Below are positions 37,013 to 46,148 of a stretch of DNA of 64,000 bases, piece after piece. Positions within the stretch are counted from its first letter, which is position 1; the number at the start of each line of letters is the position of its first letter. This DNA comes from Billgrantia gudaonensis. Lineage in GTDB: Bacteria; Pseudomonadota; Gammaproteobacteria; Pseudomonadales; Halomonadaceae. The notes under the pieces were generated by a model that made no database searches, was not told where the DNA came from, and saw nothing but the letters and a program-made list of their open reading frames with translations. The stretch lies in the NCBI RefSeq assembly GCF_900100195.1, contig NZ_FNES01000002.1, positions 124,001 to 188,000 on the forward strand, read 5' to 3'. The position numbers were made by a program, and so were the translations under genes.

Positions 37013-38095
37013 ATGGAACTCAAGAACGACCGCTTTCTACGCGCCCTGGCGCGCCAGCCCGTCGACCGTACCCCAGTGTGGATGATGCGCCAGGCCGGCC
37101 GCTACCTGCCGGAGTATCGTGCGACCCGCGCCGAGGCCGGCAGCTTCATGGACTTGTGTCGCAACCACGATCTGGCCTGCGAAGTCACCCTGCAGCCGCT
37201 GGAGCGCTACCCGCTGGATGCGGCGATCCTCTTCTCGGACATCCTCACCATTCCGGATGCCATGGGGCTGGGGCTCTACTTCGAGACCGGCGAGGGGCCG
37301 AAATTCCGCAAGCCGGTGCGCAGTGCCGAGGATGTGGCGGCACTCGCCGCGCCGGATGCCGAGCGCGACCTGGACTACGTGATGCGCGCCGTGTCGACCA
37401 TTCGCCGCGAACTCGACGGTCGCGTGCCTCTGATCGGCTTCTCGGGCAGCCCCTGGACACTGGCCACCTACATGGTCGAGGGCGCTTCGAGCAAGGACTT
37501 TCGCCACGTGAAGACCATGCTCTATGACATGCCGAGCGTGATGCACGAGCTGCTCGACACCCTGGCGGCGGCGGTCACCGATTACCTCAACGCCCAGATT
37601 CGTGCCGGCGCCCAGGCCGTGCAGATCTTCGATACCTGGGGCGGTGCGCTCTCCACGCCGGCCTATCTGGAGTTCTCGCTGCGCTACATGGAGCAGATCG
37701 TCGCCGGTCTGATCCGCGAGCATGACGGGCGCCGAGTACCGGTGATCCTGTTCACCAAGAATGGCGGTCAGTGGCTGGAGGACATCGCGCTGGCAGGTCC
37801 GGATGCCGTGGGTCTGGATTGGAGTACCGAATTGGCCGACGCTCGGGCGCGGGTGGGCCACAAGGTGGCGCTGCAGGGCAACCTGGATCCCAATGTGCTG
37901 TTCGCCCGTCCGGCAGCGATTCGTGCCGAGGTGGCGCGCATTCTCGACAGTTACGGTCAGGGACCGGGGCACGTCTTCAACCTGGGCCACGGCATCAGTC
38001 AGTTCACCGATCCCGATCGGGTCACCGCCTTCATGGAGGCGCTGCACGAGCTGAGCCCGCTTTATCACCGCTCCATCGAGCATGCCAGCGTCTAG
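37013..38095 (+). CDS. hemE: Uroporphyrinogen decarboxylase
   Basis: Haem pathway enzyme removing four carboxyl groups from uroporphyrinogen III. 360 residues, beginning [18 protein letters not shown] as in most bacteria. Catalytic region: [31 protein letters not shown] with the key Asp, [17 protein letters not shown], and HGI near the end ([11 protein letters not shown]). ATG 37001 in frame would add four residues. Its 3' end overlaps the VanZ-like gene by 14 bases. Haem supply is relevant to the cytochrome-rich region downstream. Confidence 0.95.
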   Translation: MELKNDRFLRALARQPVDRTPVWMMRQAGRYLPEYRATRAEAGSFMDLCRNHDLACEVTLQPLERYPLDAAILFSDILTIPDAMGLGLYFETGEGPKFRKPVRSAEDVAALAAPDAERDLDYVMRAVSTIRRELDGRVPLIGFSGSPWTLATYMVEGASSKDFRHVKTMLYDMPSVMHELLDTLAAAVTDYLNAQIRAGAQAVQIFDTWGGALSTPAYLEFSLRYMEQIVAGLIREHDGRRVPVILFTKNGGQWLEDIALAGPDAVGLDWSTELADARARVGHKVALQGNLDPNVLFARPAAIRAEVARILDSYGQGPGHVFNLGHGISQFTDPDRVTAFMEALHELSPLYHRSIEHASV

Positions 38096-38462
38096 ATGGC
38101 TGGCGACCTGGCATGAACGGCGCCGCCTGTGGGCGGCGCTGGCCGTGCTGGCGGCCTTCGTCATCGCGCTGGGCAGTCTGACGCCGGGCGGTGAGATGCC
38201 CAGTCGCCTGCCCTGGGACAAGCTCAATCACTTCCTCGGCTATGCCGGGCTGGCGGGACTCGTCGGACTGGCTGGCCTGCGCCTGTCGTCGGCTTTCATC
38301 GTCACCCTGCTGTACGGCGCTGCCATCGAGGTCGCTCAGCTCGCCGTACCGGGGCGTAGCGGCGGCGATCCTGCCGATATCCTCGCCAATGCCATCGGGG
38401 CAGGTGCTGCGGTGCTGCTGTTGTCCGCTCTACGACGCGGTTCGAGACTCGACGACCGATAG
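38082..38462 (+). CDS. VanZ-like small membrane protein
   Basis: 126 residues with about three to four hydrophobic helices. The family pattern is present: SLTPG near residue 32, [19 protein letters not shown] near 45, [32 protein letters not shown] near 82. Members include VanZ of the glycopeptide resistance cluster, but most chromosomal copies have no known role. It starts within hemE, so it is presumably co-transcribed, and ends just before a terminator. Confidence 0.8.
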   Translation: MPASRWLATWHERRRLWAALAVLAAFVIALGSLTPGGEMPSRLPWDKLNHFLGYAGLAGLVGLAGLRLSSAFIVTLLYGAAIEVAQLAVPGRSGGDPADILANAIGAGAAVLLLSALRRGSRLDDR

Positions 38463-38483
38463 GCGTCGTCCCTCCATGCCTTG

Positions 38484-38508
38484 GCCCCCGCCACTCAGTG
38501 GTGGGGGC
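38484..38508 (+). terminator. Terminator after hemE-vanZ-like
   Basis: Stem GCCCCCGCCAC / GTGGTGGGGGC with a TCA loop; the single mismatch is a G-U wobble in RNA. TT and a few more U residues follow. It lies between convergent genes. Confidence 0.65.
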
Positions 38509-38524
38509 TTGCGTGTCGTTGCGG

Positions 38525-39097
38525 TCAGTGGATCTCGGCGCTCTCGATCACCACGGGGTCTTCCGGCACGTCCTGGAAGGGACCGCGGCTGCCGGTGGGC
38601 ACCCGGGCGATGGCATCGACCACGTCCATGCCCTCGATCACGCGACCGAACACGGCATAGCCCCAGGTCTGGCCGGAATCCTTGCTCTGGTGGTCGAGGA
38701 AGTCGTTGTCGGCCACGTTGATGAAGAACTGGGCGGTGGCGGAGTGCGGGTCGCCGGTACGCGCCATGGCCAGGGTGCCGCGGTCGTTGGACAGGCCGTT
38801 GTCGGCCTCGTTGGTCACGGGGTCCCGAGTCGGCTTCTGGCGGAGGTCCCGGTCGAAGCCTCCACCCTGGATCATGAAGCCGTCGATCACCCGGTGGAAG
38901 AGCGTGCCCGCATAGTGGCCTTCCTGCACGTAGGTGAGGAAGTTGTTGACGCTCTGCGGGGCCTGCTCCTGGAACAGCTCGATGGCGATCTCGCCGTGGT
39001 TGGTGTGCAGGGTGAGATCGGCGTCGTCGCTGGCGGCAAAGGCAGCCAGTGGCAGGCAGGCAGCCATGAGCAGGGGCAGCAGGGTTCGTTTCGGCAC
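38525..39097 (-). CDS. Periplasmic peptidyl-prolyl cis-trans isomerase (cyclophilin)
   Basis: 190-residue exported cyclophilin: signal peptide ([17 protein letters not shown]), then the PpiA-type domain with [42 protein letters not shown] and [15 protein letters not shown]. Arg and Phe of the active site (HRVI, QFFIN) are present. It helps proline isomerisation in envelope proteins. Divergent from ccmF across about 295 bases. Confidence 0.92.
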   Translation of the reverse strand: MPKRTLLPLLMAACLPLAAFAASDDADLTLHTNHGEIAIELFQEQAPQSVNNFLTYVQEGHYAGTLFHRVIDGFMIQGGGFDRDLRQKPTRDPVTNEADNGLSNDRGTLAMARTGDPHSATAQFFINVADNDFLDHQSKDSGQTWGYAVFGRVIEGMDVVDAIARVPTGSRGPFQDVPEDPVVIESAEIH

Positions 39098-39205
39098 GGT
39101 CAGGGCTCCTTGCAGGTGGGGAGTATCAGCTTACGGGCTGCAGGCCGGCTTGTCAGGCGCTGGAGTGCCCGGCATTCGGGTCGTTGGTGGGTCGGGACGG
39201 ATACT

Positions 39206-39219
39206 TTGACTTGGATCAC
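39206..39219. promoter_or_regulatory. FNR/DNR-type box upstream of ccmF
   Basis: TTGAC-TTGG-ATCAC differs from TTGAY-N4-RTCAA only in the last base. Centre about 180 bases before the ccmF ATG, so an activated start would leave a leader of roughly 140 bases. The 295-base ppiA/ccmF interval holds no convincing gene. Confidence 0.55.
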
Positions 39220-39392
39220 GAGGAGCGAGCGGAAAGAGGTATCCAGTATGGATTTTATCGCTCGTTCGCCGGACCATCGCGGCATGCCGGTCGAGTCGTC
39301 GCCCAATTCGGCGGCATTCGGCCTCCATCCCGACCCGATACGACCGGTCGCGGTGCCCGTTGGCGCCGACGTCGGCAGGAGGTGGTCCATCC

Positions 39393-41390
39393 ATGGTAGC
39401 GGAGCTCGGTAACTTCGCCCTGATACTGGCGCTGTGCCTGGCGGTGATCCAGGGTGTATTGCCCCTGCTGGGCGCCCACTGCGGCGAGGCGCGACTGATG
39501 CGCTCGGGGCGCTTCCTGGCCGCCGGGCAGTTCGTATTCCTGGCCGTCAGCTATGCGCTGCTGACCTGGACGTTCGTGGTCAGCGACTTCTCCGTGCGCT
39601 ACGTGGCGAGCCATTCGAGCCTCTCGCAGCCACTGCTCTATCGCGTCACGGCGGTGTGGGGTGGCCACGAAGGCTCGATGCTGCTGTGGGCGCTGATCCT
39701 GGGCGGCTGGGGCCTGGCCGTGGCGAACTTCAGCCGCGCGCTGCCGCGCGAGATGCTGGCCCGGTTGCTGGGTGTGATGGGGCTGATATCGGTGGGCTTC
39801 ATCGCCTTCACGGTGTTCACTTCCAACCCCTTCGAACGCATCGTGCCGGGTCCGGCCGACGGACGCGGCATGAACCCGCTGTTGCAGGATCCGGGCATGA
39901 TCTTGCATCCGCCGCTGCTCTACATGGGCTACGTGGGCACGGCGGTGGTGTTCGCCCTGGCCATCGCCGCGCTGCTCGGTGGCCGCCTCGATGCCGCCTG
40001 GGCCCGCTGGTCGCGGCCCTGGACCACCGTGGCCTGGGTGTTCCTGACGCTGGGCATCGCCGTAGGCGCTTGGTGGGCCTACTACGAGCTGGGCTGGGGC
40101 GGTTGGTGGTTCTGGGATCCGGTGGAGAACGCCTCCTTCCTGCCCTGGTTGACCGCCACCGCGCTGATCCACTCTCTGGCGGTGACCGAGAAGCGCGGCG
40201 GCTTCAAGGTATGGACGCTGATGCTGGCGATCATCACGTTCGCGCTCACCGTGCTCGGCACCTTCATCGTGCGCTCCGGGGTGATCACCTCGGTGCACGC
40301 CTTCGCCACCGATCCGCAGCGCGGCATCTTCCTGCTCGGCCTGCTGGCGTTGACCCTGCTGGGCGCCCTTTCGCTGTACGCCTGGCGAGCGCCCAAGGTG
40401 GGATTGGGCGGTGCCTTCGGTGCCTACTCGCGGGAGTCGTTGCTGCTGGCCAATAACGTGCTGCTGGCGGTGGCCTGCGCGGCGGTGTTCATCGGCACGC
40501 TCTATCCGCTGGTGCTCAGCGCCTTGGGGCTGGGCAAGATATCGGTGGGCCCGCCCTTCTTCGATACCGTGTTCGCGCCGCTGATGATGCCGCTGCTGCT
40601 GCTGGTCGGCCTGGCTCCCAGCGTGGCCTGGAAGCAGGCCAGCCCGGCGATCATCCTGCGCGAGCTGCGCGGCGTTGCCCTCGTCAGCATCGTCGTCGGC
40701 GGCCTGTGGCCGCTGGCGGCAGGCGCCTGGCGACCGCTCACCGCGTTGTCGTTGATGCTGGCGGCCTGGATCGTGCTGACGGCCGGCAAGGATATCCACC
40801 GACGCCTGGGGAGCCGCCGCCAGCCGCTCGCCACGCGTCTCCGGCGGGTGGCGAAGCCCTCGTTCATCGGCATGCACCTGGCCCACGTGGGGTTGGCGCT
40901 GGTGGTGGTGGCCATCGCCATGGTCAAGACCTATGAAGTGGAGCGCGACGTGCGCCTGGCGCCCGGCGAGAGCGCTACGGTAGCGGGCTACGACTTCCGC
41001 ATGGAGAGCGTCTCCATCGTGGAGGGGCCCAACTACGAGGCCGATCAGGCCACCCTCGAGGTGACGCGCGACGGCCGGCCGGTAGCGACCCTCGTCCCCC
41101 AGCGGCGCTACTACGATACCCAGCCCGACATGCCCATGAACCAGGCATCGTTGCACCGGGCCCCGACTCGCGACGTCTATGTCTCGCTCGGGGAGCGACT
41201 GGAAGGCGATGCCTGGAGCCTGCGGCTCTACTACAAGCCCTACATGTTCTGGATGTGGTCCGGTGCGCTGCTGCTCGCCCTGGGTGGCCTGCTGGCCGCG
41301 GCGGACAAGCGCTACCGTCTGCGCCAGCGCCGCAAGGCGGCGGTGCGGCCATCGGGCGCTACCTTTCGGGAAGAAGGAATCGGCACATGA
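39393..41390 (+). CDS. ccmF: Cytochrome c haem lyase subunit CcmF
   Basis: 665-residue polytopic membrane protein that ligates haem to apocytochromes with CcmH and CcmI. The tryptophan-rich haem-handling motif GWGGWWFWDPVENASFLPW lies near residue 236, and conserved His are in HPPLLYMGYVG and TALIHSLAV. About 14-15 membrane helices and a periplasmic C-terminal domain. ATG 39393 is preceded by AGGAGGT at 9 bases. It begins a ccmF-ccmG-ccmH-ccmI block with four-base overlaps; ccmA-ccmE are not adjacent. Confidence 0.95.
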   Translation: MVAELGNFALILALCLAVIQGVLPLLGAHCGEARLMRSGRFLAAGQFVFLAVSYALLTWTFVVSDFSVRYVASHSSLSQPLLYRVTAVWGGHEGSMLLWALILGGWGLAVANFSRALPREMLARLLGVMGLISVGFIAFTVFTSNPFERIVPGPADGRGMNPLLQDPGMILHPPLLYMGYVGTAVVFALAIAALLGGRLDAAWARWSRPWTTVAWVFLTLGIAVGAWWAYYELGWGGWWFWDPVENASFLPWLTATALIHSLAVTEKRGGFKVWTLMLAIITFALTVLGTFIVRSGVITSVHAFATDPQRGIFLLGLLALTLLGALSLYAWRAPKVGLGGAFGAYSRESLLLANNVLLAVACAAVFIGTLYPLVLSALGLGKISVGPPFFDTVFAPLMMPLLLLVGLAPSVAWKQASPAIILRELRGVALVSIVVGGLWPLAAGAWRPLTALSLMLAAWIVLTAGKDIHRRLGSRRQPLATRLRRVAKPSFIGMHLAHVGLALVVVAIAMVKTYEVERDVRLAPGESATVAGYDFRMESVSIVEGPNYEADQATLEVTRDGRPVATLVPQRRYYDTQPDMPMNQASLHRAPTRDVYVSLGERLEGDAWSLRLYYKPYMFWMWSGALLLALGGLLAAADKRYRLRQRRKAAVRPSGATFREEGIGT

Positions 41391-41932
41391 AATGGCGAAT
41401 CCTCGTACCCCTGGTGGCCGTGCTCGCTCTGCTGGGCGTGCTCCTGGTCGGCCTGGGCCTCGACAGCCGTGAACTGCCCTCGCCGCTGGTAGGGCAGCCG
41501 GCGCCCGCCTTCTCGCTCACCGCGCTGGAAGATCCGGAAACGCGGCTCACCGAGGCGGATTTCACCGGTGAGGTCGCGCTGGTCAACGTCTGGGCCACCT
41601 GGTGCAGTACCTGCCGAGCCGAGAAGCCGTTGCTCATGGAGTTGGCGGAAAAGGGCATTCCCATCCACGGCATCAACTACCGCGACGAGCGTGCGGCGGC
41701 GCTGCGCTATCTCGAGATCAGCGACGACCCGTACCGCACCATCGCCTACGATCCCGACGGCGATGCCGGCATGGAGTGGGGCGTCTACGCCACGCCGGAG
41801 ACCTATCTGCTCGATGCCGATGGCGTGATTCGCTACAAGCGTACCGGGCCTCTGAGTCGCGAGCTGATTCGCGAGGACGTATTGCCGCTGATCGACGAGC
41901 TGCGCGCCGAGCAGCGGGAGGCCACGTCATGA
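41387..41932 (+). CDS. ccmG: Thiol:disulfide interchange protein CcmG (DsbE)
   Basis: 181-residue membrane-tethered periplasmic thioredoxin. N-terminal helix (LVPLVAVLALLGVLLVGL), QPAPAFSLTAL, then WATWCSTCRAEKP: the active site is CSTC, whereas CPTC or CPSC is usual. VYATPETYLLDADGVI contains the cis-Pro loop. It reduces the CXXCH cysteines of apocytochrome c. Overlaps ccmF and ccmH by four bases each. Confidence 0.94.
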   Translation: MKWRILVPLVAVLALLGVLLVGLGLDSRELPSPLVGQPAPAFSLTALEDPETRLTEADFTGEVALVNVWATWCSTCRAEKPLLMELAEKGIPIHGINYRDERAAALRYLEISDDPYRTIAYDPDGDAGMEWGVYATPETYLLDADGVIRYKRTGPLSRELIREDVLPLIDELRAEQREATS

Positions 41933-42429
41933 CAGGGCGCTTCCCCCGAGGGTTCTGGCGAACGGCCACCGCACTGCCCTGGCTGCTGGTGGGCTGGCTG
42001 TTGCCGGCAGGCCTGGCCCTGGCGCTGGCCATCGGTGAACCCGGCGATTTCGACAGCGAGGCCGAGCGCGAGCAGTACCAGAGAGTGATTCGCGAACTGC
42101 GCTGCACGGTGTGTCAGGGCGAGACGATTCATGAATCCAACGCCACGCTGGCCGGCGACATGCGGCGGCGCGTCTACGAGATGACCCGTGATGGCCAGAG
42201 CGCCGAGGCCATCGTCGATTTCATGGTGGCGCGCTATGGCGACTACGTACGCTATCGCCCTCCGCTGCAGGCCAATACCGCCCTGCTGTGGGCCAGCCCC
42301 ATCCTGCTGTTGCTGGTCGGCGGCGTGGTGTGGTGGCAGGTGGTGCGAGGGCGTCGCGGCACGGCGGCGCGACCCACGTTCACGGCCGAGGAGCGAGCGG
42401 TGCTCGAGCGCCTGCGCCGTGGCGATTGA
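41929..42429 (+). CDS. ccmH: Cytochrome c-type biogenesis protein CcmH (CycL)
   Basis: 166 residues: signal/anchor segment, then the periplasmic helical bundle with the redox motif RELRCTVCQGETIHESNA (LRCxxCQ), GQSAEAIVDFMVARYGDYVRYRPP, and a C-terminal membrane helix (LLWASPILLLLVGGVVWW). It is the single-domain form lacking the TPR part, which is supplied by the separate ccmI gene. Works with CcmF and CcmG. Confidence 0.95.
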   Translation: MTGRFPRGFWRTATALPWLLVGWLLPAGLALALAIGEPGDFDSEAEREQYQRVIRELRCTVCQGETIHESNATLAGDMRRRVYEMTRDGQSAEAIVDFMVARYGDYVRYRPPLQANTALLWASPILLLLVGGVVWWQVVRGRRGTAARPTFTAEERAVLERLRRGD

Positions 42430-42444
42430 TTCCGGAGGGTGGTG

Positions 42445-43320
42445 ATGAACGGATTGTTCCTGATAGCGGCTCTGGTGTCGTGCCTGGTGGCGCTGGCCTT
42501 CGTGGCCTACCCGCTGCTGCGTCCCGCCCCACGGATGGAGGCCGACAGCCAGGCGGACGTCAACCGGGGAGTGCACCGTGACCGCGTGCGCGAGCTCGAC
42601 CAGGACCTGGCCGCCGGTACATTGACCCAGGGGCAGTACGATCTGGCGTTGGCCGACCTGGAGCGCGAGCTGCTCGACAGTGGCGCCCTGTCCGAGGACG
42701 GCGCGACGCCGCGGCCTCGACCGCGGCGGTTGGCAATGGCCGCGGCGGCACTCTGTCTGGGCGGTCTGCCCTTTGCGGCCATGGGGCTCTACCTCGGCGT
42801 GGGCAGTGCCGAGACGGTCTTCGCCCTTGCCGATCCAGCGATGGATGAGGCGCCACCGGTGTCGGCAGAGGGCCGCCAGCGTGAGTTCGAGATGCTGGTG
42901 CAGCAGTTGCAGGGGCGCCTTGCCGAAAGCCCCGGCGATCTCGACAGCTGGATGCTGCTGGGGCGTACGCAGATGTATCTGGATGACCTTGCCGCCGCGG
43001 AGCGGGCCTTCCGAGAGGCCATGGCCCACGGCGGCGACCGCGACCCCGACGCGCTGACCCGCTATGCCGACCTCCTGGCCGAGCGCCAGGGGGGCTTGAG
43101 CGGCGAGCCGGCAACGCTCATCGAGAAGGCGCTGGACATCGACCCCGATCATCCTCAGGGGCTGTGGATGGCGGGGAGTCTGGCGTTCCAGAACCAGGAA
43201 CTGGCCACCGCCAGACAGCACTGGGAACGTCTGCTCGAGGTGCTGCCGTCCGAGTCACGCGAGGCCGAGATCATTCGCAGCAACCTGGACCGGGTGGATG
43301 CGGCAACCGGCAAGGGCTGA
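42445..43320 (+). CDS. ccmI: Cytochrome c biogenesis protein CcmI (TPR)
   Basis: 291 residues. Two N-terminal membrane helices (about 3-24 and 98-118) bracket a cytoplasmic loop rich in charged residues (VNRGVHRDRVRELDQDLAAGTLTQGQYD), and the periplasmic part carries TPR repeats (DLDSWMLLGRTQMYLDDLAAAERAF; GLWMAGSLAFQNQELATARQHWERLL). It binds apocytochrome C-termini for the lyase. ATG 42445 has GGAGGG at 5 bases. Confidence 0.9.
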   Translation: MNGLFLIAALVSCLVALAFVAYPLLRPAPRMEADSQADVNRGVHRDRVRELDQDLAAGTLTQGQYDLALADLERELLDSGALSEDGATPRPRPRRLAMAAAALCLGGLPFAAMGLYLGVGSAETVFALADPAMDEAPPVSAEGRQREFEMLVQQLQGRLAESPGDLDSWMLLGRTQMYLDDLAAAERAFREAMAHGGDRDPDALTRYADLLAERQGGLSGEPATLIEKALDIDPDHPQGLWMAGSLAFQNQELATARQHWERLLEVLPSESREAEIIRSNLDRVDAATGKG

Positions 43321-43349
43321 GACGACAACGTTTAGCGTGGGAGGTGCTT

Positions 43350-44126
43350 ATGAAAACGCCACTGAGTCGAGACGCCCTGCAGGCCGTTCGGCAGGTGCCG
43401 CTGTTCACGGGGCTTGCCGACGATACCCTGGCGCTACTGACGTCGGGCGCTCTGGAGCGCAGCTATCGGCGCGGCACCCTGCTGTTCAGCCAAGGGGAGC
43501 CGGCGGATCGCTTCTACGTGGTGCTCGATGGTTGGATCAAACTCTACCGCGAGAGTCCCGATGGCAATGAGTGCATGGTGGGCCTGTTCACCCGCGGCGA
43601 ATCCTTTGCCGAAGCGGCCATGTTCGACCGCCTGGGCTTTCCGGTGAATGCCGCCGTGGCCGAGGATGCCCGTCTGCTGATCTTCACCGCCGATCATTTC
43701 CTCACCACTCTCGAGCGGAACCACGGCCTGGCTCTCAACCTGCTGGCGAACCTCTCCAGCATGCTGCGCTACCTGGTACGTCAGCTCGATCAGCTGACCA
43801 ACCAACCCACCTACCAGCGTCTGGCGGCGTTCATCGTCTCGCTGTGCCAGCGCGATGCCGGAGCGGCCACCGTACGGCTGCCCTGCGACAAGCTGTTGAT
43901 CGCCGGACGGCTGGGCATGAAGCCGGAGAGCTTCTCGCGAGCCATGGCGCGTCTCAAGGAGGTCGGCGTGAGCTGCGAGGGCAACTGCGTGCGGATCGAT
44001 GACGTTGCCGCGCTGCGCGACTTTGCCAGCGGTGCCGAGGTGACCGCCGTCCCCGGGGAGAAACTGTGCGCTAGCGCGGCTCGCTCGACTTCGTCGACCT
44101 CGCCATCGCCCCTGGCCGTGCGCTGA
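43350..44126 (+). CDS. dnr: Crp/Fnr family regulator, Dnr/NnrR type
   Basis: 258 residues: cyclic-nucleotide-binding-like sensor domain (about 15-145, LLFSQGEPADRFYVVLDGWIKLYRES) and a Crp-type helix-turn-helix (LLIAGRLGMKPESFSRAMARLKEVGV). The recognition helix has E-x-x-S-R (ESFSR), which predicts FNR-like TTGAT half sites. There is no N-terminal Cys cluster, so it should not be an Fe-S oxygen sensor; Dnr/NnrR proteins sense NO through haem. It follows ccmI by 29 bases and precedes nirS, whose promoter has two matching dyads. Confidence 0.85.
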   Translation: MKTPLSRDALQAVRQVPLFTGLADDTLALLTSGALERSYRRGTLLFSQGEPADRFYVVLDGWIKLYRESPDGNECMVGLFTRGESFAEAAMFDRLGFPVNAAVAEDARLLIFTADHFLTTLERNHGLALNLLANLSSMLRYLVRQLDQLTNQPTYQRLAAFIVSLCQRDAGAATVRLPCDKLLIAGRLGMKPESFSRAMARLKEVGVSCEGNCVRIDDVAALRDFASGAEVTAVPGEKLCASAARSTSSTSPSPLAVR

Positions 44127-44193
44127 TTCCCGGCGCCAGCGCCGAGTCGTCAAGGGGGCAAGTGCCGCTTTGGCGATTTAGTTGCTGCCTCAT

Positions 44194-44207
44194 CTGACAT
44201 AAGTCAA
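44194..44207. promoter_or_regulatory. FNR/DNR-type box 1 upstream of nirS
   Basis: CTGAC-ATAA-GTCAA, nine of ten bases matching TTGAC-N4-GTCAA. It lies exactly 30 bases upstream (centre to centre) of box 2, on roughly the same helix face. Confidence 0.6.
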
Positions 44208-44223
44208 CTCCAGAATGCATCTA

Positions 44224-44237
44224 TTGACAGCGGTCAA
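44224..44237. promoter_or_regulatory. FNR/DNR-type box 2 upstream of nirS
   Basis: TTGAC-AGCG-GTCAA is a perfect dyad. A class II start 41.5 bases downstream would fall near 44272, leaving a leader of about 90 bases before the nirS ATG. Confidence 0.75.
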
Positions 44238-44362
44238 GTGAGGGCAGGACCAAAGCTGCTACTACTAACGCAGGTGGAGGGTGGCAATGAATCCGGCGAC
44301 CACAGCCGGGTCGAGCACCCGCCAGCCACTACCCCAAGGGGAAACCAAGCGAGGCACGTGTT

Positions 44363-45973
44363 ATGTACAAGAGAGCTTTGAGCAAGGGGATCTTCGCCCT
44401 CAGCTTCCCGCTGGCAGCCATGATGGGCACCGCCCAGGCCGCGGCACCGGAGCTGAGCGAGGAAGAAATGGAGCGCGCCAGCGACATCTACTTCCAGCGC
44501 TGTGCGGGCTGTCACGGCACCACCCGTGGCGGCGCCACCGGCCCCGACCTGCTGCCCGAGAATACCCAGGAGCTGGGCCAGCGTCGCCTGGAGAGCATCA
44601 TCACGCTGGGTACCGAAGGCGGCATGAACAACTTCGACGGCATGCTCTCCAAGGAAGAGATCACGCTGATTTCGAAGTACATCCAGAACGAGCCGGTCGA
44701 GCCGCCGGAGATGTCGCTGGCCGACATGAAGGAGCGCTGGAAGGTCTTCGTCGAGCCGGAAGACCTGCCCACCGAACCCCAGCACGATCTCAACTGGGAA
44801 AACTTCATGGTCACCATCCTGCGTGACCGTGGCGCCATGGGCATCATCGATGCCGACACCAAGGAGCTGGTCACCGAGGTCGAGACCGGCTATGCCGTGC
44901 ACGTGGCCAAGGAGAGCTCCGACGGCCGCTTCTGGTACGTCCAGGGTCGCGACGGCCGTCTCTCCAAGATCGACCTGTGGATGGACCCGCCCCAGGTCAC
45001 CGCCGAGGTGTTCATCGGTTACGACGCCCGCGACGTGGCCGTTTCCCACTACGGCGAGTGGAAGGACAAGTACGTCATCGGTGGCGCCTACTGGCCACCG
45101 CACGCCGTGATCACCGATGCGGACACCCTGGAGCCGCTCAAGGTCATCTCTACCCGCAGCTACGACACGGAAGGCAACTTCCGCAACGAGGCTCGCGTGG
45201 CGGCGCTGTACAACACGCCGCATGCCCCGACCTTCCTGGTCAACGTCAAGGAGTCCGGTCAGGTCTGGCAGGTCGACTACAGCGACCTCGACAACCTGCG
45301 CGTCGACATGATGGAGACCGCCGAGTACCTGCACGACGGCTTCTTCGATCCGACCGGTCGCTACTTCCAGATCGCGGCCAACATGAGCGACAAGATGGTG
45401 TTCATCGACACCGAGACGCGCAAGAAGATCAGCATGCTGGAAACCGGCGTCAAGCCCCATCCGGGACCGGGTGCCAACTGGGTCGATCCCGAGTGCGGCC
45501 CGGTGGCCGGTACCACTCACCTGGGCGAAGGCCGCATGACCTTCTGGGGCAACGATCCCGAAGGGCATCCCGATCAGGCGTGGCAGATCTGCGACAGCGT
45601 CGAGACCGAAGGTCCTGGCCTGTTCGTGCGCACGCACCCCGACTCCGACAACGTCTGGATCGACCAGGCCTTGCACCCCGAGGCCGACGTCAACCAGTAC
45701 GTCATGGTCATGGACAAGGAGACGCGCGAGCTGACCAAGGTCCACGTGGCCGACCGTCCCGCCGAGCATGATGCCGTGGCGGTGCACATGGAGTACGACC
45801 AGACCGGGACCGAGGTGTGGGTCTCCATCTGGGCCCGCGGCGAAGGCCATCAGGACGATGGCGCCATCGTCGTCTACGACGACAAGACGCTGGAGGAGAA
45901 GGCGCGCGTCGAAGGCCTGAACACGCCGACCGGCAAGTTCAACGTCTACAACCGCAAGAACCACATCGGCTGA
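44363..45973 (+). CDS. nirS: Cytochrome cd1 nitrite reductase NirS
   Basis: Periplasmic enzyme reducing nitrite to nitric oxide. 536 residues: signal peptide (ending MMGTAQAAA), an N-terminal cytochrome c domain with CAGCH at 47-51, and an eight-bladed d1 propeller. By comparison with the Pseudomonas enzyme the proximal d1 ligand is His180 (GYAVHVAK) and the two distal catalytic His are His324 (YLHDGF) and His386 (TTHLGE); all are present. The C-terminus TPTGKFNVYN is typical. Haem d1 synthesis genes do not follow. Two FNR/DNR boxes precede it and tandem hairpins follow. Confidence 0.96.
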   Translation: MYKRALSKGIFALSFPLAAMMGTAQAAAPELSEEEMERASDIYFQRCAGCHGTTRGGATGPDLLPENTQELGQRRLESIITLGTEGGMNNFDGMLSKEEITLISKYIQNEPVEPPEMSLADMKERWKVFVEPEDLPTEPQHDLNWENFMVTILRDRGAMGIIDADTKELVTEVETGYAVHVAKESSDGRFWYVQGRDGRLSKIDLWMDPPQVTAEVFIGYDARDVAVSHYGEWKDKYVIGGAYWPPHAVITDADTLEPLKVISTRSYDTEGNFRNEARVAALYNTPHAPTFLVNVKESGQVWQVDYSDLDNLRVDMMETAEYLHDGFFDPTGRYFQIAANMSDKMVFIDTETRKKISMLETGVKPHPGPGANWVDPECGPVAGTTHLGEGRMTFWGNDPEGHPDQAWQICDSVETEGPGLFVRTHPDSDNVWIDQALHPEADVNQYVMVMDKETRELTKVHVADRPAEHDAVAVHMEYDQTGTEVWVSIWARGEGHQDDGAIVVYDDKTLEEKARVEGLNTPTGKFNVYNRKNHIG

Positions 45974-45988
45974 TCAATGGCCGAGCCC

Positions 45989-46022
45989 GCCGGGGCGCCT
46001 TCGGGCGCTCCGGCCTCTTCTT
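45989..46022 (+). terminator. Rho-independent terminator/attenuator after nirS
   Basis: Stem GCCGGGGCGCC / GGCGCTCCGGC closed by a TTCG tetraloop (one G-U pair), followed by CTCTTCTTC. It starts 16 bases after the nirS stop and would uncouple nirS from downstream genes. Confidence 0.75.
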
Positions 46023-46058
46023 CAGCCACTCCCGTTGCGTCACGAGCGGGAGTGGCTG
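46023..46058 (+). repeat. Second hairpin after nirS
   Basis: Perfect 12-base-pair stem (CAGCCACTCCCG / CGGGAGTGGCTG) with a 12-base loop, directly after the nirS terminator. No U tract follows, so an mRNA-stabilising or processing role for the downstream message is as likely as termination. Confidence 0.6.
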
Positions 46059-46148
46059 GGCAAGGGGCCGGACACGACAACCACAACCCGACGGCAGGGC
46101 AGGCAATGAAAGCGACAACTCGTGTCACGACATATTCGGGAGACTGAC

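Noticed and set aside
39184..39399. 71-codon frame in the ppiA/ccmF gap
   Set aside because: No Shine-Dalgarno sequence, basic shadow-like composition, overlaps the FNR-type site and the ccmF start.
39255..41156. A 633-codon minus-strand frame antisense to ccmF
   Set aside because: Gln/His/Arg-rich shadow of a membrane protein gene.
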